DNA of 64,000 nt from Marsupella aquatica (Eukaryota; Marchantiophyta): NCBI GenBank assembly GCA_973895155.1, contig OZ316894.1:2852001-2916000 (forward strand), written 5' to 3'. The notes under the pieces were generated by a model, which was not told where the DNA came from, did no database searches, and saw only the letters and a list, made by a program, of their open reading frames with translations. Positions 36,851 through 47,809 of the stretch are shown here, piece after piece. How positions within the stretch are numbered: position 1 is the first letter of the stretch; each line of letters opens with the position of its first letter. Made by a program: the position numbers and the translations under genes.

Positions 36851-39800
36851 ATGGATCCTATCGGAACCTCAAAGCAGAAACGAGACTCGTCTAAAGCTGC
36901 TTCTCGAAAGAAAGCCAAGACAAAAATGACTCCCGCGGAGACATCCATACTTGCATATCGAGGAAAGTCAATCAGAGAGAGAACAACGGAGACAAAGAGT
37001 ATCCATCTCTTTGAATCGACTGAGATATCCGATTTTGGAATAGTCGTTCGCAATGGGGCTGTCCGTCTTGTGGTGGCAAGAAATGATAAAGCTACAGTTT
37101 TGGAGAGATCAAAAATTCTCGGGTGTTTCGTTGAGAAGAACATGAAAGTTAAAGAGTGTACAGAGGGATTGGTTCTGTTAGTCAGCGACGACCAGCAGGA
37201 AGACAAAATAAGCATTTGTTTGGATCGAACGCAATATGTAACCTTCAATCAGCCCAGAATCGATGATCTTCTAGGTGCAAGGCATGCCTTGGAAAAGGTT
37301 ACTAGTGTGGGATATCCTTCCGATCCAGAGGCATCAACGGGAGATTTGATTTGTCAATATATTATTGACGTACTTGAGTTCCAGAGAGTTCCTTTCAACC
37401 AGGGATTTCGCTTGGGAAAGGCCCCGCCAGTGAGCAAGGTTGAAGTATACTCGGTTGAGAATCTTCCGAAAGTAATTACCTCAGCGAATGTCGGGGCTCT
37501 GTTCGATTCTTTCCTCAAAGAATATAGTGCTGTGAATATATTTAACAACAAGTCATTTTTTGTTGAGACATCACGTTGTCATCTTGCACCGGACCACATC
37601 AAGTGCCGAGAGTGGAATCAGGATTACACAGATAGGCTAAAGAATTCACTCCTCTCTCATTCGGCTATAAAGTTCGAGAAGCGATGCTGCTTTTTAGTCC
37701 CTGTGAAGTGGGTTCAGTCGAAGGCCGACAGAGATCCCGACTACAATGGGACGCCCTACGATTCATCGCCAAAGGAGGAGGACATTATGACCAGTCATTT
37801 CTGGATACTCGGAGGCCAGCACACAATAATGGCGTACAAATTGCTGAGAGAGGACGACAAAGTCAGCCAAGTTGTACGAGACGCTTGCGGTACTGTAGAA
37901 GCTGTAATGTTTTGGGCAACGCTCAACAACGACAATAATGTTCATTTGATGGGATTATCGAAAGCTCTGAACCACTGTCATCAAACATAAATGGAAGAAG
38001 GACAGTTTCTCACCATTGTACGACAGTGTCGTAATATCTGGAACTCATTTGGGCGGCCTGGATCACATTATCGTCATCCAAATTGGAAGGTATATAAATA
38101 ACCCTCTTCGATCACATTATCGTATAAACTTTTGTCACACAAACGGTTGCGTCAAGCTTAGAATTGTCATGTTTCCATTGTTTTTCAGGTATTTATGAGA
38201 GCTACGAGTTTTGTCTGCCCATGGGCTCAAATGGGGAAGAACAAAATGATGAAATTTGGAGAATTGGCTCCGTTTCTCTTTACAATGGAGGACGAAACAT
38301 TCAAGAAGTGGATGGAGGTCTACGAACGATCAAGGATAGGAGAGCTTGTAATTTACAACGGAATTTTACAGAGGGACGCCGTCAAAATTGCGGATAATCC
38401 GTGTGCTTATCATCTTCTGAAGAAGACGTTCCGTTCTTGTCAAGGGTGCTCAGACTCAGTTCTTCGAAAGGCAGCGGAATATATGTTGAGCGGAAGACTG
38501 TCTATACTCAAAAACCGAAGTATCAAAGTGAAATCTGGAAAGGCAAGGAAGTCCTCTGAGGCTCCAGTGTTGTCAACGACCAGCATGAGTTTGGAGCAAT
38601 TCTGTATAAAGAAGAAGACGAAAGTTGAGTTTGAGATTTTATTATTGAGTAAACTCAACGGGGAAACATCCACCCGGACGGAGCTGAAAAGTCTAATAGA
38701 TTCAGCGTGGAAATTGCGGGTCAAAGGAATGATTGATCGCTTTAAGCTTGACAAGATGGTGCTGAAGCAGTTGAGAGATGCGTTGAGTGGTTATCTGAAG
38801 AAGTGCTTAAATGTAAATATTAGTAATGATAATTTTTTGAAGGAGATCGACCCTATATTCTACAAGTTGGTCGAAGGAATACAGAAATCAGTTGATAGTC
38901 AAGGAAACCAACTAGTGCGGCCGGTCGGTGAGAGGCTGAAATTGCGATCCCTGCAGGATATACAAAATGCTGGGTTTGCAGACTGTATCATACGTGAAGA
39001 CAAGAACCTTGCGAGCTTGATTTATTTTGATCCCTCATCAATGGGAGATTTGCGTCCACCAAATTGCTCATTCTATGAGGGGTTATTTCGTGCTACTAGC
39101 GAGATAGGGGCAAAACCACACCATGTGGTTATTATTGTAGCCTCTCCCGTTGAGTCTTACTTAATCAAACGGGAATTAGGGAAGTATACACACTACGTTG
39201 CTGTCGATAGCCATTATATTCAGAGGAGGCCGAAGGAGAAGAAGCTTATTGTAACCTACGCTTTTCACAGCTTGGCCTTCAGCACAATGGGCGATCCACA
39301 AGCCCTCGAGTTCCAATTGGTCTCCAAATATCAGATTGAAAAAATATCCAATTTTGAAGAGAGCGACGAGTTCACGACACCTTCCCCAGAAAAGATACTT
39401 CCATTCTTTGAAAGTATTGTTAGTCAATTCGTCCAATGTGGGGAATGGGCTATATGCTTCGGTGAGGGAACGAACTTGATCCAGTGCTTAATGGTAAGTT
39501 TTGAGATTTATATTTTGGGGTTTTGATTTTAAGATTATTTAGATTATTATATTCTCAATCAATATTGTGAACTAATTTTCGGCTTTTTTACAGGATGCTG
39601 GATCCAATGTAAAATATTACTGCCCTATGGCAACGCATAGGGAGTTGTCTTGTTTCTTGCAACACACCACGGCGACAATTGATACAACGCTATCATTGAT
39701 TGACCCAGTACGGGCTAGTATAGAAAAATGTATAGATAAATTAATGAAGTACCGTCCATCCGTAACTGCTCTCAGGGCTGATGTTTTGGATGTCCTCCAC

Positions 39801-40143
39801 GAACAACATATCCCTGATAATATTTGTAATCAATTATTGCAAGAGTATGCACTCTCTGAAGATTCCGATCGATTGTACATTCGACCAACGAAGTACCCTA
39901 GTGGGCCAATCCAAGGTACGTTACTTTTGAAACCTCTTACTTTTTATTGCGTCACGCGAACATGCGCGTGGACATTCATAACATTTCTTTTCACGCGTGA
40001 GTCATTCTTATCAAATCATCTGATTTTATTCAGATCAAGTCGACTGCGGCTTCAATGTTGAGGATGCAGGGAGCAATGGTGATGCGGATGGTGAGAGGGA
40101 ATGTAATGCTGTACATTCGTTAGAAATGATGGAAATTTTATAA
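36851..40143 (+). pseudogene. ParB-like / DNA-methyltransferase-like fusion protein, four exons, one in-frame TAA
   Basis: Predicted exons are 36851-38089, 38189-39493, 39594-39915 and 40034-40143, and the phases agree throughout. One TAA (37988-37990) breaks exon 1. The total is about 990 codons. The N-terminus is basic (KQKRDSSKAASRKKAKTK). The middle has HFWILGGQHTIMAYKLL, reminiscent of the G-x-H-R-type core of ParB/sulfiredoxin-like domains. Exon 2 has YFDPSSMGDLRPP, in the place and order of the DPPY motif of beta-class DNA amino-methyltransferases. Later come TPSPEKILPFFE and WAICFGEGTNLIQCLMDAG, like the K-P...F-x-G-x-G-T cofactor motif. The ParB-methylase order is known from bacterial fusions. 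Here key residues are changed (DPSS for DPPY, FGEGTN for FxGxGT), so catalytic activity is doubtful. The last exon is acidic. Motif-level inference only. Confidence 0.5.
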
Positions 40144-40215
40144 ATTTTAAACTTTTTCTAACTCAAGGTACAATCTAGTTACCTTTTGTAGCAATTTAGA
40201 TCAACTGAACACTTA

Positions 40216-40431
40216 ACCTAATGTTATGCTTCATCGGAGGCTATTGTATTGGACAAGGATCGCCAATATAAAGCCGTGCTCTTTACATGCTACCAAGAAA
40301 GAAGACTGGACATCATTGGAGAAGCAATGCAGACTAGAAGATTCAAGAACCGGCCTCCAAAACACTTTTTCAACAAGAATGAGCTCTGTATACAATTATC
40401 ACAATCAGCCGATCTCTGCTATTTTAGTTAA
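40216..40431 (+). other. possible coding exon
   Basis: A frame open from about 40216 to TAA at 40429-40431 reads with coding-like composition (VLDKDRQYKAVLFTCYQERR, then RRFKNRPPKHFFNKNELC). It has no good upstream ATG. It may be a further exon of the ParB-like gene or a remnant of another cargo gene; no acceptor is convincing. Confidence 0.3.
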
Positions 40432-40564
40432 ATAGCTATCATGGTCAGAAAAGTCTCATACTTTTTCAGGAGGTAGTAGTTGCGTAGTAGAATCATCCCT
40501 GCAAGTTTCATCTCAAACCGACATGTGGTTTGAAAGTTAGAATTAATTTAGTTTTGCTGTTTTT

Positions 40565-41200
40565 CGCATAGCCGCGACTTCGCCGACGCTTTGTGAAGCG
40601 TCCATTGTATTTTTGGACGCTTTGAAAAGCGTCCACCCAAAGACCACGACGCTTTCTGAAGCGTCCACCACCCAACCAGTTGTACTCCGACGCTCTGCAA
40701 TCCACATGAGGAGCGACGCCCACAGAAGCGTCTGCTACCCCGAAGGTGACCTCGACACTGTGACGCCCACTGAAGCGTCCCGCCCGGAGCCCAGAAGACG
40801 GACGCTGCGACCAAACCTCGAAATTCAGCCGACGCTTTCTGAAGCGTCCACAAAAGTCCTTTGTAGGTTTGGACGCTTTCTGAAGCGTCCACTATGTTCC
40901 CGACACTTAGAAAATTTTTCAGTTTTCGCACTTTTATAACACTGCACCACTTTTGCCGATTTATTTGAGACACTTAGAGATCTTAGAAAAGTCTGAAACT
41001 TTGCCAGCATATAGACTATATGTAGTAGAGTACCCTAGAAAAGTTTCAACTCCTTCCGCCTCTTAGTTTAGAAGTTAAAATTAGATTAAGATCACTGTTT
41101 ATTAGTTTTACCGCAAACACCGACGCTTTGCAAAGCGTCCGCTCAAACCTCGACGCTTTGAGAAGCGTCCCCTGCATTTTTGACACTTTCAGCAGTGTCC
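40565..41200. repeat. cluster of GACGCTT/AAGCGTC hairpins
   Basis: About ten short palindromes of the type GACGCTTTCTGAAGCGTC lie at roughly 40574, 40615, 40645, 40690-40735, 40760, 40830, 40870, 41120, 41150 and 41183 (the last degenerate, GACACTTT...AGTGTC). They are separated by 15-60 bases of unrelated sequence. The open frames across it (for example plus 40613-40939) are by-products of the repeats. The hairpins share GACGC/GCGTC ends with the other palindrome family in the element. Confidence 0.85.
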
Positions 41201-42108
41201 ATTCACTTTTCAAGGATGATCGTCATTAAGTTTATTCAAGACCCTTTAGATATGAAAGGGCATGTCCTTTCAGTATCTCAGTCTCCTTGGGTTCCTGCTA
41301 GCCTATATGAAGTAGAATTTGTGTCATTTTCATGTGTGAAGAAATAAAGTAGTGCCTGTGGCATGTGTTGCAGCACTGGAATCACCTTTGCTTGCAAATG
41401 CAAAAGGAATTCTTCTCCCTTCCTTGGTCTGAATGATTGAGAGTTTAGATCATTGAAGTAAAATTACTTGTATGAAGTTGAATCTCAGAAGTATGAGGGA
41501 ATAGATTCCTTAAGTGGTGACAACCCATCTTCTTGAGTTCTTGATGCATAGTTTTTGGCGTGACATTGCTTGTGCATGGGATGCAAAGATTGTTACTCAC
41601 CAATTACCTATGACTTCAATTTGATCATGATGGTGTTTATTATTCGTGACTCAGAGTACCGACTGGATATCGAAGTGATTGATTACTAGTTTCTTCTGAG
41701 TACCTTTGGAAGGAAAAGTTGAGACGTGTTGACGGCATTTTAGTAATCATCCTAGTACAGTAATCCATTCCAAAAATGTTCTTACGGATATACCACCCAA
41801 ATCACATCAAATGAAGTATTAATGAGAAGTTACCTTGGTGTTTTCCAGACTCCCTCATCATACCTCAAGATTTCATTGTGTTTTGTTATTTGTTTCCATT
41901 TTATTAATTGCATTTACAATGTTAAGCAAACATTCAAATCTATGCCTTGCTGAGCAATCATAGTAAAAGGGTCAAACCTGTGCTTTTTGTGACCTTAGTC
42001 ATTCATAAGTGTTAAACGATAGAAAATCATTCCTTTCTTGTTCTTCCATGAGATCGAATACCGAGTTTTGGACATTAAATGCTGATTTATGTCCTTAGTA
42101 TAATACTA
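41201..42108. other. no supported gene; probable intron or spacer
   Basis: AT-rich sequence without a coding frame. It ends in a good acceptor (TAATACTACAG at 42111) just before the acidic N-terminus of the Ulp1-HAD gene, so at least its right part may be an intron. Confidence 0.4.
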
Positions 42109-42133
42109 CAGGGAAGGTGACGCGGAAGGTGAC

Positions 42134-45100
42134 ATGGATGGGGATTTCAATGACCAAGATCCAGAGTGGATGACCGATACGCAGAACGACGTCGGAGATT
42201 CCGACAATAGAGGAGATGAAGAGAGTGACGGAGAGGAGATGAAGGATGCTGAGGACGCTGATGAAGAGGACGAGGAGATGGAGGGTTCCGAGGATGCTGA
42301 GGACTCTGATGAAGAAGCCACACAGGAGCCTCGACGTGAGGTGGACCAAGAGGAGGCGGCCCGGAAGGAGGAGGCCAGAGAGGAGGCGGCCCGGCAGGAG
42401 GAGGCCCGGCAGGAGGAGGCCCGGCAGGAGGAGGCCCTGCACGAGGCGGCCCGGCAGGAGGAGGCCAGGCTGGAGGAGGCAAGGCTGGAGGAGGCCCGGC
42501 AGGAGGCGGCCCGGCAAGAGGAGCTTCAAAAGAAGGAAGCGGCCCGGCAGGAGGCGGCCCGGCAAGAGGAGCTTCAAAAGAAGGAGGTGGCCCGGCAGGA
42601 GGAGGCGGCCCGACAAGAGGCGGCCCGCAAGAGCAGCTACAAAAGAACGAGGTTAAGAAGAAAAAGGCAGCAGCTAGAAAAGCAACTGCTGCGAAGAAGA
42701 AGGAGAAAGCCGAGGCTGAGAAAGCGGAGGCCGAGAAAGCCCAGGCGGAGAAAGCGGATGCCGAGAAAGCCCAGGCTGAGAAAGCGGAGGCTGAGAAAGC
42801 CCAGGCTGATAAAGCCCAGGCTGAGAAAGCGGAGGCCGAGAAAGCCCAGGCTGAGAAAGCGGAGGCCGAGAAAGCCCAGGTTGAGAAAGCGGAGGCTGAG
42901 AAAGCGGAGGCTGAGAAAGCCCAGGCTCAGAAAGCCCAGGCTGAGAAAGCGGAGGCCGAGAAAGCCCAGGCTCAGAAAGCGGAGGCCGAGAAAGCCCAGG
43001 CTGAGAAAGCGGAGGCCGAGAAAGCCCAGGCCGAGAAAGCCCAAGCTGAGAAAGCCCATGCGGAGAAAGCCCAGGCGGAGAAAGCCCAGGTTGAGAAAGC
43101 GGAGGCTGCGAGAGTCCTTTTAGTGACAAAGGAAAATAGGGCCAAGGCGGAGAGTGAGGCGGCTGAGAGGCTTCTAGCCGAGAGGATGGCGGACGAGACC
43201 GCAAGACCTGAGAGGGTGGAGGCGGAGAAGTTGGAGGCAGAAAAGGTGGATTCCGCAAGACTGGAGAGAGAAGAAGCCGCAAGACTGGAGGCAGCAAGGA
43301 AGGAGGCCGAGAGGGCCAAGGATCTTTCGCTTATTCCTTAGGCACAACGTCTACCAAAAATAAGGCTGAATTTGAAGAAGCCTTCTTCACCCTCAGTTGC
43401 AGTTAAGAAGAAAATATTAGACTATTTTCTTCGCCCGGAGTTTGAATTTAACAATCCACCCTTAAGTACGGTCTCGTTGGATGATTGGAATAAATATTCA
43501 CCAGCGCAACTCCGAGTCCAGGCAGTCCTTGCTTTGCAATATTGGAAGGGTCTTTTGATTACCGAGGAGAAGACTGCCACTGCATCCAGAATGGAGACAA
43601 TCATCAATAATGTGCGCTTTTCCGAGAATCGAGTGCAAGACCTGGGAACGTTTTTGGCACCAGACTCGGCTCAAGTCATTAAGAGACTAACAGCTGACTT
43701 GACGCGACCGGGTTCGTGGTCTCGATCCCGATATATTGCAGAGGTGACTCGCGCAGAAATTGTGGCACCGGATATTTTGGAATCGGATTCCCAGATTGTG
43801 GAATATTTGAATCAAATGCCACAACCATTTGAAGGTCTTCCCGCCTCATCGCTCCAACCTTCACAAACTGGTCCGGTGGAGCGATCACTGCGGTCTCGAG
43901 GAGGGCTGAAGGATGTTGTTGCGATTGAGGCACCCAAGAGATCAGCTGCGAAAAGGCCGGATCCACCCAATCCAAAGGTCATTCGCAAGCTATAAGCTTA
44001 AAGTTTCTATTATAGACGTCATTATTTTATTATTGATCCGTTATTGTTTCTGTTTTCTGAGGCTACAACCCTTAGGCTACAACCTCAGTACGTTATTTGA
44101 AGGCGTTCTGAAATCTCTGTTTTTTGCAGTTTTTTGAAAATTTGGCTAGTCGAATAGATCAATGCCTTGATCCTTCTAAGGATATGGAAGAGCTATTGAC
44201 CAAGTTCTTACAACACTCGATCAAGAGGAAACATATGATGTGTCTGAGACCGCGCGAGTTGCTCACCGATGATATAATTAACGCTTATTTGAGTTTTCTC
44301 GAACTGATTCTCGATAGAGTTGGAAAGTCAGACCTTGTCAAATTCTTCCAAACACACCATTTTGAGCTTCTCTCCATGGATCCTACCATTTTCGACGAGG
44401 AGAGAGCAGCTTGGACAAAGGAGTTTCCGCTAAAAATCAGTGAATATGAGAAACTGGTCTTTCCAGTACACAATGCTGTGAAAGAACATTGGTCATTGGT
44501 AGTCTTGTATCCGAAGGAGAAACGGCTGGAGTACCTAGATTCTCTAGTTCATAATCGACAAAATCCTGGGGTGCTAGATATTGTTGGGAAGTACTACGCC
44601 GACGAAATTGGCTGGAGAACTGGTGTCAACTTGGATCTCTCAGGTTGGGAACGGATATATCGGAATGATATTCCTCACCAGAGTGACGGCCACAGTTGTG
44701 GTGTGTTTATCTTGAGATACGCCAAGTGCTTGTGTCAAGGAAACGGAATTAATTTTGCCGCGGATCAAATTGAGAAATTCCGTAGGGAGATAGTCTTGTC
44801 GTTATTTGACATGGACTTCCGCAAGCCGACGTCCGCAAGTAACCTAGTTACCGGGATCCGTGCTGCTATGATTGACATTTCCGGCAGAATTCCAACACTG
44901 AACGACCGTCTTGTACAGGTAATACACTTCATTTCAGTGTCTCTCTTTGTAGTCACGCGACCGTTCGCGTTATAAACTTATTTTCATTTCTTAATGTTTT
45001 ACAGAAGCCTATCCCGAAACCCCCTGATCGAGTATCAAAGGCACCAGTCCGGAAGTCCGGTGATTGTCCGAAGGCGGGAAACAAACAGACCGTTCTAGTA

Positions 45101-45910
45101 CGTTCTCCAAACCCTGCGGCACAAAAATCACAGGTACAGATGGCACCTAATCCATCGGCAAAGAAGTCACCGATTCAGAAGAGACTTGTAATTTTTGATC
45201 TGAATCGGGTACTTATCTGGTCAGAGAAGATCAGCCCTGGGATGCCCATTCGGTCAAGGGGTGTGAGACAGATGCACAAGGTTATCTATCCAAGGCCTGA
45301 TTTAATGGAATTTCTTGAGAAGGTGGCAGATCTATACGACATTGCGATTTGGTCGTGCATGTTCAAACGGAATATTCTATCTTGTGTAAGGCTGATACTT
45401 CAACCCGAAGTTTTGAAACGTATTAAATTTATATGGGGACAAGAATCAACTCGACTTCTTGGGAAGAATAATAATGACATCCCTTTATTTGTCAAATGTC
45501 TCTCGGACATTGCCGCCGATATTAAAGATTACAACATCGAGAATGTCATTCTTATCGATGACGCTGCATATAAGACGAGCCTTAATGACTTCTATTCATC
45601 GCTGTATCCCGATGCATATTCTGGGCTCGATGATGACCTATTTTTTAGAAAGAAACAATATCCATATCTATGCGACATGTCAATTGACAAGTTGACATTC
45701 CGCGAGCTCCTTAGTGGATATGGGATTCCAACGTTCTCTCAAGAAAATCTTGAGAAAGATTATATTGATAAGACGAATCTTTGGAGGAGAAATGTGATCA
45801 TTCGTAATCAGGGGAATAAAGACCATTTAGAAAAGTTTGACGAATTTATGAAATACTTATCTACCGAAAAAGACCGTGCTATAGAAGCCCGGGATAAGTC
45901 CAATAAGTAA
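42134..45910 (+). pseudogene. Ulp1/SENP-type protease joined to a HAD (FCP1/NIF-like) domain, frameshifted
   Basis: Segments are 42134-42627, then after a one-base loss 42628-43338, TAG 43339-43341, 43342-43977, intron, 44130-44918, intron, 45005-45910. The order is an acidic head (DEEDEEMEGSEDAEDSDEE), a long coiled coil of EEAARQ repeats, and then about 27 copies of a five-residue EKAEA/EKAQA repeat. That is followed by a basic region and a C48 peptidase domain. The peptidase has the catalytic set: His in EHWSLVVL, Asp in EYLDSL, and Gln and Cys in HQSDGHSCGVF, all present. Phase-0 splicing then leads into KRLVIFDLNRVLIWSE...YPRPDLMEFLE...IWSCMFKRN, a FCP1/NIF-type HAD fold. There the usual DxDxT reads DLNRV, so the second Asp is missing. 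Such proteases remove SUMO or related proteins. Whether one transcript spans all parts is inferred from matching phases. Confidence 0.68.
42711..43110. repeat. 15-bp tandem repeat encoding EKAEA/EKAQA
   Basis: GAGAAAGCGGAGGCC and GAGAAAGCCCAGGCT type units of 15 bp alternate about 27 times. In the coding frame they give a charged helix. In the frame that continues from 42134 without correction they give an Arg/Lys/Pro-rich product, which is an artefact of the upstream one-base loss near 42627. Confidence 0.92.
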
Positions 45911-46035
45911 ACGTTTATTGTTTATTATCAATTATTATTTATAAATTGATTAAAATTGAACTTTTGGGAGTGACGCGCCCGGTTACGTGGTTGTTTGCAA
46001 TTGCATAATATGAGAATCGAATTGTTCATTTATAG

Positions 46036-46743
46036 GTGTCTAAGTGGAGCAGGTCGCGTCAACTTCTAGTTTTAGGACTGGAAAACTTCCTATGCTCTGT
46101 TTCAAAATATACTCCTCAGCTCAAGTCGGCACCCGGAATTCGTATCGGATCTCTATGTGTCGTTCCGAGGCCGCATCTTCATGATCTTATAAAATTCTGT
46201 TATGATCATTTTGATGTGATGGTCTGGTCTATTCTCGACGATAAACTGGTTTATCAGATACTTTCAGAAGTGTTGTCGAGCACCGACCTGTCGCAGCTGA
46301 TATATGTGTTCACGCGGGATCATTGCTGGAATCTTGGTTATGTGAAGAAAAATTATAAGACTGTTGTCTTCAAATCTATCGAGAGACTACGTGATATGTT
46401 TCAAGATTATCGACCAGAGAATATAATCCAGATTGATGCCTGTCCTTCCCGTACATGCCAGACAGCTGTATGCGGATTATTGTTCGCTAAGTCGTTTCAA
46501 GGATCGTTGGATGATGTCTTTTTGAGGGATGACCTCATTCCATATTTACGAAAGCTATCAAATTCAGGGCTTTGTCTTGCGTTCGCTAACAAGTTCGATT
46601 ATCCCATCTGGTTGATTAGAAATCTACATCGAGATTGGGATCTGAACGAGGATATATGGGAGCATCTGTACGTGCAGAGACATGCGGATCAAGTTCTTAT
46701 CAAGCACTTCAACAGACGTCACTTATCAATGGCCAGAGTGTAG
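46036..46743 (+). CDS. HAD (FCP1/NIF-like) module 2
   Basis: The frame starts at an acceptor (CATTTATAG, exon from 46036) rather than at an ATG. It encodes 235 residues clearly related to the HAD part of the Ulp1 gene: RQLLVLGLENFLCS in the place of the nucleophile loop, VVPRPHLHDLIKFCYDHFDVMVWS, PENIIQIDACPS and DLIPYLRKLSNSG. Both catalytic Asp positions of DxDxT are replaced (LGLEN), so it is probably a binding module and not a phosphatase. The intron before it holds TGACGCGCCCGGTTACGTG. The TAA ending the previous exon does not splice in phase, so it may be a separate gene or a broken one. Confidence 0.55.
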   Translation: MSKWSRSRQLLVLGLENFLCSVSKYTPQLKSAPGIRIGSLCVVPRPHLHDLIKFCYDHFDVMVWSILDDKLVYQILSEVLSSTDLSQLIYVFTRDHCWNLGYVKKNYKTVVFKSIERLRDMFQDYRPENIIQIDACPSRTCQTAVCGLLFAKSFQGSLDDVFLRDDLIPYLRKLSNSGLCLAFANKFDYPIWLIRNLHRDWDLNEDIWEHLYVQRHADQVLIKHFNRRHLSMARV

Positions 46744-46829
46744 AGGATGTTTTCTCTGTAATATGTGACGCGACCATTCGCGTGACTACATCCATACGGG
46801 CTCATGCATCTTCTTGTGTTTCTCTACAG

Positions 46830-47558
46830 GAGATTCATTGCAGCAGAGAAAACGGGCTCATAGTTTTAGACGTGGAGCATCTACTCTGTTACACTGCACC
46901 GCATTCCCGACTGATGGCGGTCTCAACTGGAATTCGGATTGGGAATATATACATTTTTCCAAGGCCTCATCTTCATGAATTCTTGAGATTCTATTTTGAG
47001 AATTTCGATGTAGGGATCTGGTCCTCTCTTGGGAAGAACCTTTTAGATCAGATTTTAGCATCTATTTTTACTGCGATGGAAATGGCCTCATTTAAGTATA
47101 TTTGGGATCAGTCTAATTGTTACTTATGCGATGGGGTGACATCAAATAAGCGGATATTTTTGAAGTATTTTGAGAAGGTTGGAATTTATACGAAGGCGTA
47201 TCTGCAGCAAAATATAATGCTTATCGAATCCGATGCATTTCATGCTTGTTTAGATCCTGTTGTTGGATCATTATTTCCACCCAAATATTTTGGGTCGGTC
47301 GACGACAGTTTCCTGATTAACTTGCTAATTCCGTATCTTAGCAAGCTAGCAAACTCTTGTGAGCCGCTTGTCATTGCCAATGGAAGAGATTATCCAAATT
47401 GGTCAGTTAAATCTATTTTTAGAGATTATGATTATAATCATACTCTATGGGAAGACCCTGTGATTCAGAGGCATGGAGATAGATATCTAGTAGAGCAATT
47501 TAACAGACGCCCAATTTTGGACGCTTCCAAAATAATAGTCGGCATGAGATCAGATTAA
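46830..47558 (+). CDS. HAD (FCP1/NIF-like) module 3
   Basis: The exon begins after TTTCTCTACAG (46829). A phase-0 donor AGA|GTGTAG at about 46735 would link it to module 2. It encodes 242 residues: GLIVLDVEHLLCYT (first Asp kept, second replaced by Glu in DVE), IFPRPHLHEFLRFYFENFDVGIWSS, QQNIMLIESDAFH and LIPYLSKLANSCEPL, parallel to modules 1 and 2. It ends at TAA 47556-47558, about 250 bases from the element end. The intron before it contains TGACGCGACCATTCGCGTGA. Three diverged tandem copies of a catalytically altered HAD fold suggest a structural role, which is inference. Confidence 0.55.
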   Translation, partial: EIHCSRENGLIVLDVEHLLCYTAPHSRLMAVSTGIRIGNIYIFPRPHLHEFLRFYFENFDVGIWSSLGKNLLDQILASIFTAMEMASFKYIWDQSNCYLCDGVTSNKRIFLKYFEKVGIYTKAYLQQNIMLIESDAFHACLDPVVGSLFPPKYFGSVDDSFLINLLIPYLSKLANSCEPLVIANGRDYPNWSVKSIFRDYDYNHTLWEDPVIQRHGDRYLVEQFNRRPILDASKIIVGMRSD

Positions 47559-47809
47559 TTTGTCTTGTCGTTCTAGAAACCATTTGTAAACTCCTTATAT
47601 ATTGGTTATCATATATAAAGGATCTCAAAGATTTATTTCTCTATTATTATTATTCGCGTGAGCATGTCTCTTGGTCCCATCAAGTTGGATTGGTTAAAAT
47701 ATGACGTTGCAGTCATTTTCAGGGTTTCACGCGCAGCCACGCGTCATGTCGCCCCCTTTTTATTAAAATAATAATATTTAGTGATTTTCGGAATTTCCAA
47801 AGTTTGGTT
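47559..47809. other. right subterminal region of the giant element
   Basis: AT-rich spacer with TCACGCGCAGCCACGCGT near 47727 and a GGGGGC run near 47753. No gene. The minus-strand frame that seems to enter here from copia 2 is chance read-through. Confidence 0.6.

Noticed and set aside
42628-43123. Arg/Lys/Pro-rich protamine-like protein in the uninterrupted frame from 42134
   Set aside because: It is the shifted reading of a 15-bp repeat. The alternate frame gives a regular EKAEA coiled coil and continues into coding sequence up to the Ulp1 domain, so the basic product is an artefact of a one-base loss.
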